Below the pieces are notes generated by a model. It saw nothing but the letters and a program-made list of their open reading frames with translations. It did not search any database and was not told the DNA's origin. Shown here one piece after another: positions 34,828-42,588 of a stretch of DNA of 64,000 bases; position 1 is the first letter of the stretch, and the number at the start of each line of letters is the position of its first letter. Both the position numbers and the translations under genes were made by a program. The DNA comes from Cognatishimia activa (GTDB lineage Bacteria; Pseudomonadota; Alphaproteobacteria; Rhodobacterales; Rhodobacteraceae). The stretch spans positions 62,001 through 126,000 of the forward strand of contig NZ_CYTO01000004.1 of NCBI RefSeq assembly GCF_001458335.1, in the 5' to 3' direction.

Positions 34828-36816
34828 TTGAGCAAAGCGTATTATCAAGCACCAGTAGGCGACTTCTGCGTTGAAGACGGATCTTCCATTTTGGGAAAAC
34901 TCACAACCCATCACCGGCATGAATTGGAACATTTGCAGCGCAATGCATGGATAGACCAAATTCGATACCTTCAACTTTCACTGGCATCTATTTTTTCAGG
35001 GACGCTCTTTTTTGAGTTCAACATACCTCGCATGGGCAAGCGCGCCGATTGCATTCTCGTTACAGAAGGGATCGTCTTTGTCATTGAATTCAAAGTCGGT
35101 TCGTTGGCCTTCGATCGACATGCCATCGAACAAGTTTACGACTACGCGCTAGATCTCAAAAACTTTCACGAAGGAAGCCACTCCGCCACAATTGTTCCTG
35201 TGTTGATTGCCACGAACGCTGCTAAGGTAGATTTCGTGCTGGAGCTCGGGGCGGATGGGGTAGCAACTCCGATCTGCATAGGACGGTCTGGCCTCGACGA
35301 CCTTCTTGCTCAAGCTGCAGGGATACCACGTGAACAACCTGTTTCCTCACCCGATTGGGAGGCATCCGGATACAAACCGACACCGACCATAATCGAGGCC
35401 GCACAGGCTCTCTACAAATCGCACGATGTCACCGAAATTTCCCGTTCAGATGCGAGCGCTAAGAACCTGAAGGCGACCTCTGACCGCATCGCGGAAATCA
35501 TCGAAACTTCCAAACGAGAACACAAGAAATCAATTTGCTTCGTAACTGGTGTACCGGGCGCCGGCAAAACGCTCGCAGGGCTAAACATTGCGGCAAGTCG
35601 TGCTGAAAGGCATGAGAACGAAAACGCAGTTTTCCTATCTGGCAACGGTCCCTTGGTCACCGTTTTGCGAGAAGCTTTGGCTCGGGACAAGGTGGAGCAA
35701 GGAAAGTTTAGCGGTGAAAAAATCTCAAAGAAGGATGCTGAGCGGGAAGTAAGCCTCTTTGTTCAGAATATTCACCACTTCAGAGACCACTATCTGAGCG
35801 ATCCGAATGAGCCTTTTGAGCATGTGGTCGTTTTTGATGAAGCCCAACGCGCATGGACAACAGATCAAACCTCCAAATTCATGCAAGCAAAGCGGGGGCT
35901 GGCCGACTTCGATCAATCTGAGCCAGAATTCTTGATTGGAGTCATGGATCGCCACTCCGAATGGTGCACGATCGTTTGCCTTATCGGTGGTGGCCAGGAG
36001 ATCAATACTGGCGAAGCAGGCCTTGGAGAATGGTTGAGAGCGGTCGAGAACCGCTTCTCAGATTGGGAAGTGCATGCGTCAACTCTTCTGGAAGATCCGC
36101 ACTATACGGTTTCTCAGGACGCCGTAGAGCTACTGCACTCGCCCAAGATCACAAAGCACGAAGATCTACATCTATCTGTTTCAATGAGATCCTTTCGCGC
36201 TGAAAGACTCTCTTCTTTTGTGTCATCTGTATTGGATGGCGATGTATCGTCGGCCTCTGAGGCTCTGGCTAGCTTGGGCGACAGATACCCGATACTTCTT
36301 ACGCGTGACCTCGTCTCTGCCAAGAATTGGTTGAACAGCAGGGCGCGTGGAAGTGAGCGGACAGGCCTGGTGGCATCTTCAGGCGCCCATCGTTTGCGCC
36401 CCGAAGGCATACATATCAAATCCGCGATTGATCCCAAAAGCTGGTTTCTGAACGACAGCCAAGACGTGAGGTCCTCTTACTATCTGGAAGATGTCGCAAC
36501 AGAATTTGACATCCAAGGCCTCGAGCTGGATTGGGCAGGCATGTGCTGGGATGCAGATCTCAGAATGGTGGATGGCTCCTGGCAGTTCAATGCATTCAAA
36601 GGAAGCAAGTGGCAGTCTGTGAAGACTTCAACACGGCAGGTGTATCTGCTCAATGCTTACCGGGTTCTTCTGACAAGAGCCCGTCAAGGCATGATCATTT
36701 TCGTCCCAAATGGCGACCCTAAGGATCCAACTCGGCCACCGGCTTTTTATGATCAAACCTTTCATTTCTTGCGTGGGTGTGGGATTCCTGAACTCAAGCA
36801 GAACGACAGTCTTTAA
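34828..36816 (+). CDS. DUF2075-type helicase with N-terminal nuclease domain
   Basis: 662 residues from a TTG at 34828 (AAGAGAAA upstream). The N-terminal part has a PD-(D/E)xK-like core, Asp74 (GKRADCIL) then Glu87-x-Lys89 (FVIEFKVG). A superfamily 1-type ATPase follows: Walker A GVPGAGKT at 241-248, Walker B with DEAQ at 337-340, and a C-terminal AYRVLLTRARQGM motif VI-like segment. It is probably a DNA- or RNA-acting nuclease/helicase; similar stand-alone proteins are found in defence islands. It is located between an IS element and a mobilization module. The activity is inferred from motifs. Confidence 0.82.
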   Translation: MSKAYYQAPVGDFCVEDGSSILGKLTTHHRHELEHLQRNAWIDQIRYLQLSLASIFSGTLFFEFNIPRMGKRADCILVTEGIVFVIEFKVGSLAFDRHAIEQVYDYALDLKNFHEGSHSATIVPVLIATNAAKVDFVLELGADGVATPICIGRSGLDDLLAQAAGIPREQPVSSPDWEASGYKPTPTIIEAAQALYKSHDVTEISRSDASAKNLKATSDRIAEIIETSKREHKKSICFVTGVPGAGKTLAGLNIAASRAERHENENAVFLSGNGPLVTVLREALARDKVEQGKFSGEKISKKDAEREVSLFVQNIHHFRDHYLSDPNEPFEHVVVFDEAQRAWTTDQTSKFMQAKRGLADFDQSEPEFLIGVMDRHSEWCTIVCLIGGGQEINTGEAGLGEWLRAVENRFSDWEVHASTLLEDPHYTVSQDAVELLHSPKITKHEDLHLSVSMRSFRAERLSSFVSSVLDGDVSSASEALASLGDRYPILLTRDLVSAKNWLNSRARGSERTGLVASSGAHRLRPEGIHIKSAIDPKSWFLNDSQDVRSSYYLEDVATEFDIQGLELDWAGMCWDADLRMVDGSWQFNAFKGSKWQSVKTSTRQVYLLNAYRVLLTRARQGMIIFVPNGDPKDPTRPPAFYDQTFHFLRGCGIPELKQNDSL

Positions 36817-37096
36817 GCACGACAAGCACCTGTCCGACCTGCAACTCCTTTGCGTTCAAATCTAGCTCACGGATCACGTACTGGCCGACACGGCCTGTAA
36901 TGTGGCGGCGATAGGTTTGACCATCCTGATCAATGAACAGACAGCGAATGTCGCTGTGGTTGCCCCAAACGCCAGCGATGGCCATTAGAGGGATACCTTC
37001 GGGCAAGCGCTCGACTTTTTCATAGTCGCGATAGTCGATACCGTATTCTAGCGCTTGCCGGAAGCCGAGGGTGAATTGGGTGTGGTCGAATTGCAT
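36794..37096 (-). CDS. Small hypothetical protein of the mobilization module
   Basis: 100 residues from MQFDHTQFTLGFRQALEYGI; an ATG 33 bases upstream (37129) overlaps the relaxase stop and is an alternative. No signal or membrane segment; mixed alpha/beta with a C-terminal basic-acidic strand pattern (GRVGQYVIRELDLNAKELQVGQ). I do not recognise it. It is the last gene of the leftward mob operon and overlaps the end of the convergent nuclease/helicase gene by 23 bases. Confidence 0.6.
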   Translation of the reverse strand: MQFDHTQFTLGFRQALEYGIDYRDYEKVERLPEGIPLMAIAGVWGNHSDIRCLFIDQDGQTYRRHITGRVGQYVIRELDLNAKELQVGQVLVVLKDCRSA

Positions 37097-37125
37097 GTGG
37101 TGCTTTCTTGCGGTTTGGAAGTTCA

Positions 37126-38682
37126 TCAAAGCGAGTGCCCCGCGCAGCGGTGGCTAGCCCGTGAATCTAGTTCTCGTTCAGCCGCTTCTCGGCGTCTTTC
37201 GCTAGTTTCCAGCTGGTCTCTAACCCCGCCTGCAGCGTCGCGTAATTCTGCTCCTCGCGCAGCAAGTCGGCCAATGTGGTGACGGACGTGAGATGTGATT
37301 TCATCAATAGCGCCACGCAATGCGCCAAGCCATTCACCTTGCTTTCGATCCTGCTGGTCGAGCGCTTCTCCAAAGCGTGCAATTCCTTGGCTGAGCTCTC
37401 GCAAGCTGTCACCAACCGTTCGACGGATGCGAGCAATTCGCGTTCCAATGCTGTCAGGGTATGTGTCATCTAGGGTTCCTTGATCTCGATACAGATGATT
37501 GACGTTTGCGCCATCGTGCAGGTCTTCAGTTCGGTCCGGTTCGGGTCCAGCGTCACCCATGTCTGCCCAGCCTGTTCGATCCGTGTCAGGCCAAGCCTCG
37601 TCATCTCCGAGCGCGTGATCAAACCGGTCCAGAACCAACTCGACATCAGAACCGTTGCGATCCAGGCTGAGACCATCCCCACGATCACCCAAGGCGAGAT
37701 CGTTAACCAGCGCCTGATCGTCTCGCTCCGCCTCTCCAACTCGCTCCTGCTGTCGCTCAGAAAGAACCTGATATCGGTCTCGATTGTATGCAGCGCGCTG
37801 GTCGCAATGCCGCTGAAATCGCTCCTGAAGCTCTCCAGCTGAGATGCCATCAAGGCGGCGTGGTCGCTCCGGATCGTCTCCAGGTCCGCGTTCAATTTCT
37901 CGGCGAGGCGGTTCGGCTTGCCAGTCGTCATGGAAAATCTCTCCTTTCAAACGCCAGCGCTCGCCGGTGTCGGGGTCTTGGGCGGTGATGTAGTTCTTGC
38001 TGGCACGGGGGATCTCGAAGCCCACATCAGCCAAAGCATCGATCATGCTGGCGCGGTCGGTGATAGTTCCGACACTGATCTGATCGAGGATCCAGTCATG
38101 GAGCGCTTCGCGACCTTGCGCGCGTTTCGGCGCTTCAATAATCGCCCTCACTTCGCGGGCGCGATCTGGCTCCAAAGGGTCTGCCCAACCGTGGGTCTTG
38201 TTCATCAAATCGCGCAGGCTGGAAAAGGCGTTCTCATGGCCTGGCGGAGCGATGTTCAGCGCCTTGCCGGTGCTCAGCTCAAGGCGTGGCGTGCAGAAGT
38301 GCAGCTCGACGTTACCTTCATGCGAGTGGCGCACCCAGAGACAATCGTATTGATCCCTGTCCAGCCCAGCAAAGGCCAGAGCCTCAAATAGCTCAATGGC
38401 CTCTTGCTGGACGGCGGGACTGGGATCGTCGCTGTCGGCAAAGCTGATCACACCTGCCGTGAAGCTCCATTTGTTGGGGCTCGCATCGATCAGGTCGCGG
38501 GTCTGATCGGGAGTGCCGTGCAGTACCTCGGGCAGCGGGTCGCGGATCTTGGTTTGCGGCTGGCCGGTGTCGTCGCGGATGAGGTTGCGGTTCTCATCAT
38601 AGGCCAGAACTTCGCGAGCTGTCAGGTAATCCACGGGAGCTGCACCGCCACCTGTGCCGGTGGAGAAGAACGAGATGATCAT
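37126..38682 (-). CDS. mobA: Relaxase/mobilization protein, ColE1 MbeA-like
   Basis: 518 residues. The N-terminal relaxase domain has Tyr19 (GGGAAPVDYLT), the same position I recall for the catalytic Tyr of ColE1 MbeA, and a metal-site cluster WVRHSHEGNVELHF with His119, Glu126 and His128. The spacing matches the H-E-N motif of MbeA-type relaxases, but the third residue is His. A long Arg/Asp/Glu-rich C-terminal region follows. It nicks oriT and leads the strand into a recipient. Two genes (37167-37469, 37470-37931) are nested in another frame. It overlaps mobC by 4 bases. Confidence 0.88.
   Translation of the reverse strand: MIISFFSTGTGGGAAPVDYLTAREVLAYDENRNLIRDDTGQPQTKIRDPLPEVLHGTPDQTRDLIDASPNKWSFTAGVISFADSDDPSPAVQQEAIELFEALAFAGLDRDQYDCLWVRHSHEGNVELHFCTPRLELSTGKALNIAPPGHENAFSSLRDLMNKTHGWADPLEPDRAREVRAIIEAPKRAQGREALHDWILDQISVGTITDRASMIDALADVGFEIPRASKNYITAQDPDTGERWRLKGEIFHDDWQAEPPRREIERGPGDDPERPRRLDGISAGELQERFQRHCDQRAAYNRDRYQVLSERQQERVGEAERDDQALVNDLALGDRGDGLSLDRNGSDVELVLDRFDHALGDDEAWPDTDRTGWADMGDAGPEPDRTEDLHDGANVNHLYRDQGTLDDTYPDSIGTRIARIRRTVGDSLRELSQGIARFGEALDQQDRKQGEWLGALRGAIDEITSHVRHHIGRLAARGAELRDAAGGVRDQLETSERRREAAERELDSRASHRCAGHSL
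37167..37469 (-). CDS. mobD: MbeD/MobD-like protein nested in relaxase gene
   Basis: 100 residues, MTHTLTALERELLASVERLV, wholly inside the relaxase gene in a different frame. It is a helical, coiled-coil-prone protein like the MbeD/MobD family of ColE1 plasmids. The start codon follows directly on the stop codon of the nested mobB-like gene. In ColE1, mbeB and mbeD are nested in mbeA in this same arrangement, which is the main reason to accept this frame as real. Confidence 0.72.
   Translation of the reverse strand: MTHTLTALERELLASVERLVTACESSAKELHALEKRSTSRIESKVNGLAHCVALLMKSHLTSVTTLADLLREEQNYATLQAGLETSWKLAKDAEKRLNEN
37470..37931 (-). CDS. mobB: MbeB/MobB-like membrane protein nested in relaxase gene
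   Basis: 153 residues in the same frame as the mobD-like gene and out of frame with the relaxase. The N-terminal half is an amphipathic helix region (MTTGKPNRLAEKLNADLETI), followed by a transmembrane segment at about residues 75-98 (WLTISPWVIVGMVSAWIATV), as in MobB proteins of ColE1-type plasmids, which stabilise the relaxosome at the membrane. Coding capacity, the membrane helix and gene order support it. Confidence 0.75.
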   Translation of the reverse strand: MTTGKPNRLAEKLNADLETIRSDHAALMASQLESFRSDFSGIATSALHTIETDIRFFLSDSRSELERRSETIRRWLTISPWVIVGMVSAWIATVLMSSWFWTGLITRSEMTRLGLTRIEQAGQTWVTLDPNRTELKTCTMAQTSIICIEIKEP

Positions 38683-39152
38683 TCGCAGTTCTCGCCTGTA
38701 TGCGCCGCCACGATCAGCGCCATCTGCCGTTCGATGACCACCAGTTGAGCCGTGACCTTGAACGCCTCGATCTGGCTCTCGCGGCCAGATTTGACTGCGC
38801 CGTTGATCCAGCGGGAGAGCTGATTGAGGTTGCCGCCGACGCGGGCAATCGCAAAGGTCAGTTTCGGGTCAACTCGGGGGACGGGCTTGCGCCGACGTGC
38901 CTCGGTCAGCCCCAAGGCCTCGCGCATCAACGTGGCATTGGGTAGGCCAGCGGCGTGCGCCTTGGCCACAAGCGCTGCCTTTTCCGACGGTGTGCATCGA
39001 AAGATCACGCTCTCGGAAAGGCCCTCTTTGACGCCGCTTGCGCGCGTTTGGTTGGGGTTTGAAGGGGAGGCTTGCCGCCCCTCACAAGTCCCGCCGATGT
39101 AATCGGTGGGTAACCTTGCTCTCTGCTCATTGTAGGGATCAGTTGCACTCAT
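38679..39152 (-). CDS. mobC: MobC/MbeC-like relaxosome protein
   Basis: 157 residues. A ribbon-helix-helix-like segment is around residues 44-75 (SESVIFRCTPSEKAALVAKA), and the C-terminal GGNLNQLSRWINGAVKSGRE is the signature of the bacterial MobC family. It binds near oriT and helps the relaxase. Its start overlaps the stop of the replication-type gene, and its stop overlaps the start of mobA, each by 4 bases, so the module is one tightly coupled operon. Confidence 0.9.
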   Translation of the reverse strand: MSATDPYNEQRARLPTDYIGGTCEGRQASPSNPNQTRASGVKEGLSESVIFRCTPSEKAALVAKAHAAGLPNATLMREALGLTEARRRKPVPRVDPKLTFAIARVGGNLNQLSRWINGAVKSGRESQIEAFKVTAQLVVIERQMALIVAAHTGENCE

Positions 39153-40006
39153 GCTCTGAGCCCCGCCGCCTCGATTTCAGCAGGGCAGACCAGGTTTGCA
39201 GCCAGCAAGGCAGTCACTTGGCCGGGTGTGATGTGGCGGCACAGTGGATGTTTGTCTGTGACCCAGTCGGCCAAACCTTTCAGCAATTCGGCCTCTTTGG
39301 CTTTGCCCGCTTCTCGTGCCACCTCAACGTCGTGAAGGTATTTCAACCAACGGCCAGACGTGAACCAATTGTCGGAGAAACACACCTTGGAGCGGGTGAA
39401 ACCTTCGCTCTCGGTGGCGTAAGCACGCACGGCTTCCCCAAGGTCTTTGGCGTCCACGCCGTCGGTCAGCGCTTGGCGGATTTGCGAGAGGCAAACCGCT
39501 TTCCCGCGAACGCGATCCTCGGGATAGGCTGACAAAATCTTTTCAGAAACTTCATCCTCCACCGCCGGATTCGCATGCGAAGGATTTGGTTTTTGATATG
39601 GTTTATATCTGTTCTTATAGGATTTGCCCTCTGGGGCAGATGGCTTGCCCTCAGGGGCAAATGCATCATTTTCCCTTTCGGTCGGATCGATTTGCCCATT
39701 TGGGCAAATGGAGTTGCCCAGGGCATACCAACAGGTCCGGTCATAGCGATCATCGCTGAAATTGCCTTTTATGATCAGCTCTGCGCTGACCAGCTTTTCG
39801 AGCGCTGTTCGGATCTGCTTCTCGCTCAGATAGGGGAACAACTCGCCAAAGGCCGAGATCGAGTTGTAGGTCCAACAACGCCCGTCTCGCAAGTTGCGGC
39901 GGTTGGCTTGGTTCTTCTCGATCCAGAAGGTGATGTTCTGGAAGATCACCGCCGCGTTCAGGCCAACACGTCTCGCGATTTCGGGATCAAAGCTATGGCG
40001 GCTCAT
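39149..40006 (-). CDS. Replication-initiator-like winged-helix protein
   Basis: 285 residues from MSRHSFDPEIARRVGLNAAV; the frame is open 120 bases upstream, but ATG 40006 fits. The N-terminal 100 residues (IFQNITFWIEKNQANRRNLR, then YLSEKQIRTALEKLVSAELI) have the pattern of the DnaD/phage-replication winged-helix proteins of mobile elements. A linker rich in Pro and Asn and a helical C-terminal domain follow. It may start replication of an excised or plasmid form; this is inference. It leads the mob operon. Confidence 0.7.
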   Translation of the reverse strand: MSRHSFDPEIARRVGLNAAVIFQNITFWIEKNQANRRNLRDGRCWTYNSISAFGELFPYLSEKQIRTALEKLVSAELIIKGNFSDDRYDRTCWYALGNSICPNGQIDPTERENDAFAPEGKPSAPEGKSYKNRYKPYQKPNPSHANPAVEDEVSEKILSAYPEDRVRGKAVCLSQIRQALTDGVDAKDLGEAVRAYATESEGFTRSKVCFSDNWFTSGRWLKYLHDVEVAREAGKAKEAELLKGLADWVTDKHPLCRHITPGQVTALLAANLVCPAEIEAAGLRA

Positions 40007-40023
40007 GATTGACCCTCGAAATA

Positions 40024-40084
40024 CGCACAAACGTGCGAATTTTGTACAGGTTTTGTACGAAAAATCGGCCGTTTCAGCCGATTT
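40024..40084. repeat. Repeats and hairpins upstream of the mob/rep operon
   Basis: In the 155-base gap to tRNA-Arg there are a CGCAC-AAAC-GTGCG hairpin (40024-40037), two copies of TTTTGTAC 11 bases apart (40040-40047 and 40051-40058), and an 8-bp stem AAATCGGC/GCCGATTT with a 7-base loop (40062-40084). Such a set suits a replication origin, an oriT or operators. No function can be assigned by eye. Confidence 0.55.
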
Positions 40085-40161
40085 CGCCACGAAAGATGAC
40101 GGGACTTTCTGCACGCTTCCGCACAACGTCCTGTAAATAAGCCATATTTTTCAGGTGTTTT

Positions 40162-40238
40162 TGGCGACCCCGGCAGGATTCGAACCTGCAACCTGCCCCT
40201 TAGGAGGGGGCTGCTCTATCCAGTTGAGCCACGGGGCC
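40162..40238 (-). tRNA. tRNA-Arg (anticodon CCT)
   Basis: A 77-base cloverleaf with encoded CCA on the minus strand. The acceptor stem GGCCCCG pairs with CGGGGTC (one G-T). The anticodon arm GCCCC-CTCCTAA-GGGGC puts CCT at positions 34-36, which reads AGG. The T arm contains GGTTCGAATCC. The 3' end faces the mobilization module, a common arrangement for genomic islands inserted at tRNA genes. Confidence 0.95.
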
Positions 40239-40458
40239 ATCAAAGCACCTTATTCGTTCTGGGTAGACCATTCCCAAAACAAGTTCAAAGCTGTTTTTCA
40301 GACCCATTGCGCGCACCAAACATGCATCAAGGGTCACAAAAACGCTCACCCCGTTTCTCGAAATCGTGACCCGATTTCAACGTCCCTAGCCTAGAAAGTG
40401 GCGGCCACGAAACCCATGTAATGGGCAGTGAAGGACACTTCTGCAGAAAGGAATTGTC

Positions 40459-40698
40459 ATGACACAAACTCTCAGTGCCCTCATGGTGATCTTCGCCATT
40501 TCAGCAACCCTCTCGCTCACATGGGTGAGCGCTGGTTACGCCCATACGGCAAACCAGCGGTATGAAACCATGGAAATGCTGATGGGATACTCTGTTGAGC
40601 GACCACAACCGGCGACGCTTGTTCATGCAGTAAATGACCAGGCTGACTTACCCGTACCTGCTGTGGCTTCGGTAAATTGGATCAAACCAGTCCAATAA
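40459..40698 (+). CDS. Small exported hypothetical protein
   Basis: 79 residues with a good ribosome-binding site (AAAGGA 8 bases before ATG). The N-terminus MTQTLSALMVIFAISATLSL is a hydrophobic signal or membrane segment, possibly cleaved after YAHT-like sequence. The rest is short and polar. I do not recognise a family. A terminator at 40718 follows, which supports it as a transcribed unit. Confidence 0.55.
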   Translation: MTQTLSALMVIFAISATLSLTWVSAGYAHTANQRYETMEMLMGYSVERPQPATLVHAVNDQADLPVPAVASVNWIKPVQ

Positions 40699-40717
40699 CT
40701 GATAGACCGCTCGAACC

Positions 40718-40754
40718 AAGGGCCGCTTTTTCACCTCCAAAGCGGCCCTTTTTT
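40718..40754 (+). terminator. Rho-independent terminator
   Basis: A 12-bp stem (AAGGGCCGCTTT / AAAGCGGCCCTT) with a 9-base loop and six T residues, 20 bases after the small exported protein gene and before aroC. Confidence 0.9.
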
Positions 40755-40816
40755 GTGAAAGACTTCCCCCTCTCTCGCTTTGTCGCTAAACGGGTCTCTG
40801 AAATAGGAGACCACCC

Positions 40817-41920
40817 ATGTCCGTGAATTCATTTGGCCATCTTTTCCGTGTGACAACCTGGGGCGAAAGCCACGGGCCCGCTTTGGGTGCAACCGTTGAT
40901 GGATGCCCACCAAATGTACCGGTGGAGCCAGAAATGCTCCAAGTCTGGCTGGATAAACGTCGGCCGGGTCAGAACAAGAATACCACTCAGCGAAATGAGC
41001 CAGACGCGGTTAAAATCTTGTCAGGAGTATTTGACGGCAAAACCACCGGCACGCCGATTCAACTGATGATCGAAAATACCGATCAGCGCAGCCGCGATTA
41101 TGGCGAAATCTCTCAGACATTCCGCCCAGGTCATGCGGACATCACCTATCACCTGAAATACGGCAACCGCGATTATCGCGGTGGCGGGCGCAGCTCTGCC
41201 CGCGAAACAGCAGCACGGGTTGCTGCCGGTGGTCTAGCACGTGAAGCGCTCAAGGCTCTGGCGCCGGGGATTGAGATCCAAGGCTACATGACCCGCATGG
41301 GTGAGATGACAATTGATCGCGATGCTTTTGATTGGGATGCGATTGAAACCAATGACTTCTGGATTCCAAACGGCCCAGAAAAAGCGGCGGAATGGGAAAA
41401 ATACCTGCAAGCCCTTCGTAAAGACCACAACTCGGTGGGGGCGATGATCGAAGTCGTCGCGCGCGGAGTACCCGCGGGCATCGGCGCACCCGTATACGGC
41501 AAACTCGACACCGACCTTGCAGCGGCGATGATGTCTATCAACGCTGTCAAAGGCGTGGAAATTGGCGAAGGCATGGAAGCGGCAAAGCTAAAGGGCTCAG
41601 AAAACGCAGACGAGATTTTCATGGGTCCGAACGGTCCTGAATATAGCTCGAACCACGCTGGCGGTATTTTGGGTGGGATTTCCACCGGCCAGGATGTGGT
41701 TGTTCGGTTTGCGGTGAAACCGACCTCGTCGATTCTGACGCCACGCAAATCCATCCGCATTGACGGGTCGCCAACGGAAGTGATCACCAAAGGGCGTCAC
41801 GATCCCTGTGTCGGCATTCGTGCCGTGCCAGTCGCTGAAGCGATGATGGCATGTGTCATTCTTGACCACATCCTGCTTCATCGCGGCCAAATCGGCGAGA
41901 ACCAGGGCACAATCGGCTGA
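40817..41920 (+). CDS. aroC: Chorismate synthase
   Basis: 367 residues beginning [20 protein letters not shown]. The conserved [20 protein letters not shown] and the C-terminal [17 protein letters not shown] segment are chorismate synthase signatures. With reduced FMN it removes phosphate from EPSP to give chorismate, the last step of the shikimate pathway. ATG is preceded by AGGAG. The stop codon overlaps the start of the HD-domain gene by one base. Confidence 0.96.
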   Translation: MSVNSFGHLFRVTTWGESHGPALGATVDGCPPNVPVEPEMLQVWLDKRRPGQNKNTTQRNEPDAVKILSGVFDGKTTGTPIQLMIENTDQRSRDYGEISQTFRPGHADITYHLKYGNRDYRGGGRSSARETAARVAAGGLAREALKALAPGIEIQGYMTRMGEMTIDRDAFDWDAIETNDFWIPNGPEKAAEWEKYLQALRKDHNSVGAMIEVVARGVPAGIGAPVYGKLDTDLAAAMMSINAVKGVEIGEGMEAAKLKGSENADEIFMGPNGPEYSSNHAGGILGGISTGQDVVVRFAVKPTSSILTPRKSIRIDGSPTEVITKGRHDPCVGIRAVPVAEAMMACVILDHILLHRGQIGENQGTIG

Positions 41921-42585
41921 TGGAGGAACTCCGCGCCCAATTGCGGGCCGTAATTCGCACGGAAATGGCACAAGACCCAGCCCATGATGTGCTGCATCTA
42001 GATCGGGTTTGGGCAAACGCACATCGTATCGCGCTGGATGAAGGCGGAGTGGACCTAAAGGTTCTGCTCGGTGCCGCTTACCTGCATGACTTGGTGAATC
42101 TGCCGAAGGACCATCCAGACCGGAAAAAGGCCTCTTCTTTGTCGGCGGACAAAGCCAAACCGATTTTGGAAGGTATCGGTTACTCTTCCGGCGAAATCAA
42201 AGCAGCTCAACACGCCATTCGTGCACACAGCTATTCGGCGGGTATTGAACCGAATTCGGCTGAGGCCTTCATCCTTCGCGATGCAGATCGCCTTGATGCG
42301 CTTGGCGCGGTGGGAATCGCTCGGACCTTCATGGTGGCCGGTCAAATGGATCGCCCTTTAGCAGACCCTCGTGACCCTTTTGCCGCAGATCGCCCGCTAG
42401 ACGACCAGCTTTGGTCAATTGACCATTGGCACCTCAAGCTCTTGCAACTTCCCCATGAAATGGCGACCGCCAAAGGCAAAAAGATCGCCCAGAAGCGCGC
42501 CCATTTGATGCTTGCTTATCTCAAGCAATTGGCCAAGGAAATGGACACAGACCTGCCGAAACACTGGTCTGATTTGCTCACTTGA
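41920..42585 (+). CDS. HD-domain phosphohydrolase-like protein
   Basis: 221 residues. The HD metal-binding pattern is seen as DPAHDVLHLDRVWANAHRI, then AAYLHDLVNL and a distal ILRDADRLDALGAVGI with the last Asp. This resembles the YedJ-type HD hydrolases acting on nucleotides or small phosphate esters. It is translationally coupled to aroC, although no link to aromatic synthesis is known to me. Substrate unknown. Confidence 0.85.
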   Translation: MEELRAQLRAVIRTEMAQDPAHDVLHLDRVWANAHRIALDEGGVDLKVLLGAAYLHDLVNLPKDHPDRKKASSLSADKAKPILEGIGYSSGEIKAAQHAIRAHSYSAGIEPNSAEAFILRDADRLDALGAVGIARTFMVAGQMDRPLADPRDPFAADRPLDDQLWSIDHWHLKLLQLPHEMATAKGKKIAQKRAHLMLAYLKQLAKEMDTDLPKHWSDLLT

Positions 42586-42588
42586 ACT

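Noticed and set aside
37480-37842. A plus-strand frame opposite the nested mob genes
   Set aside because: The minus-strand nested genes fit the ColE1 plan and a membrane helix; the plus frame has no start context or family.
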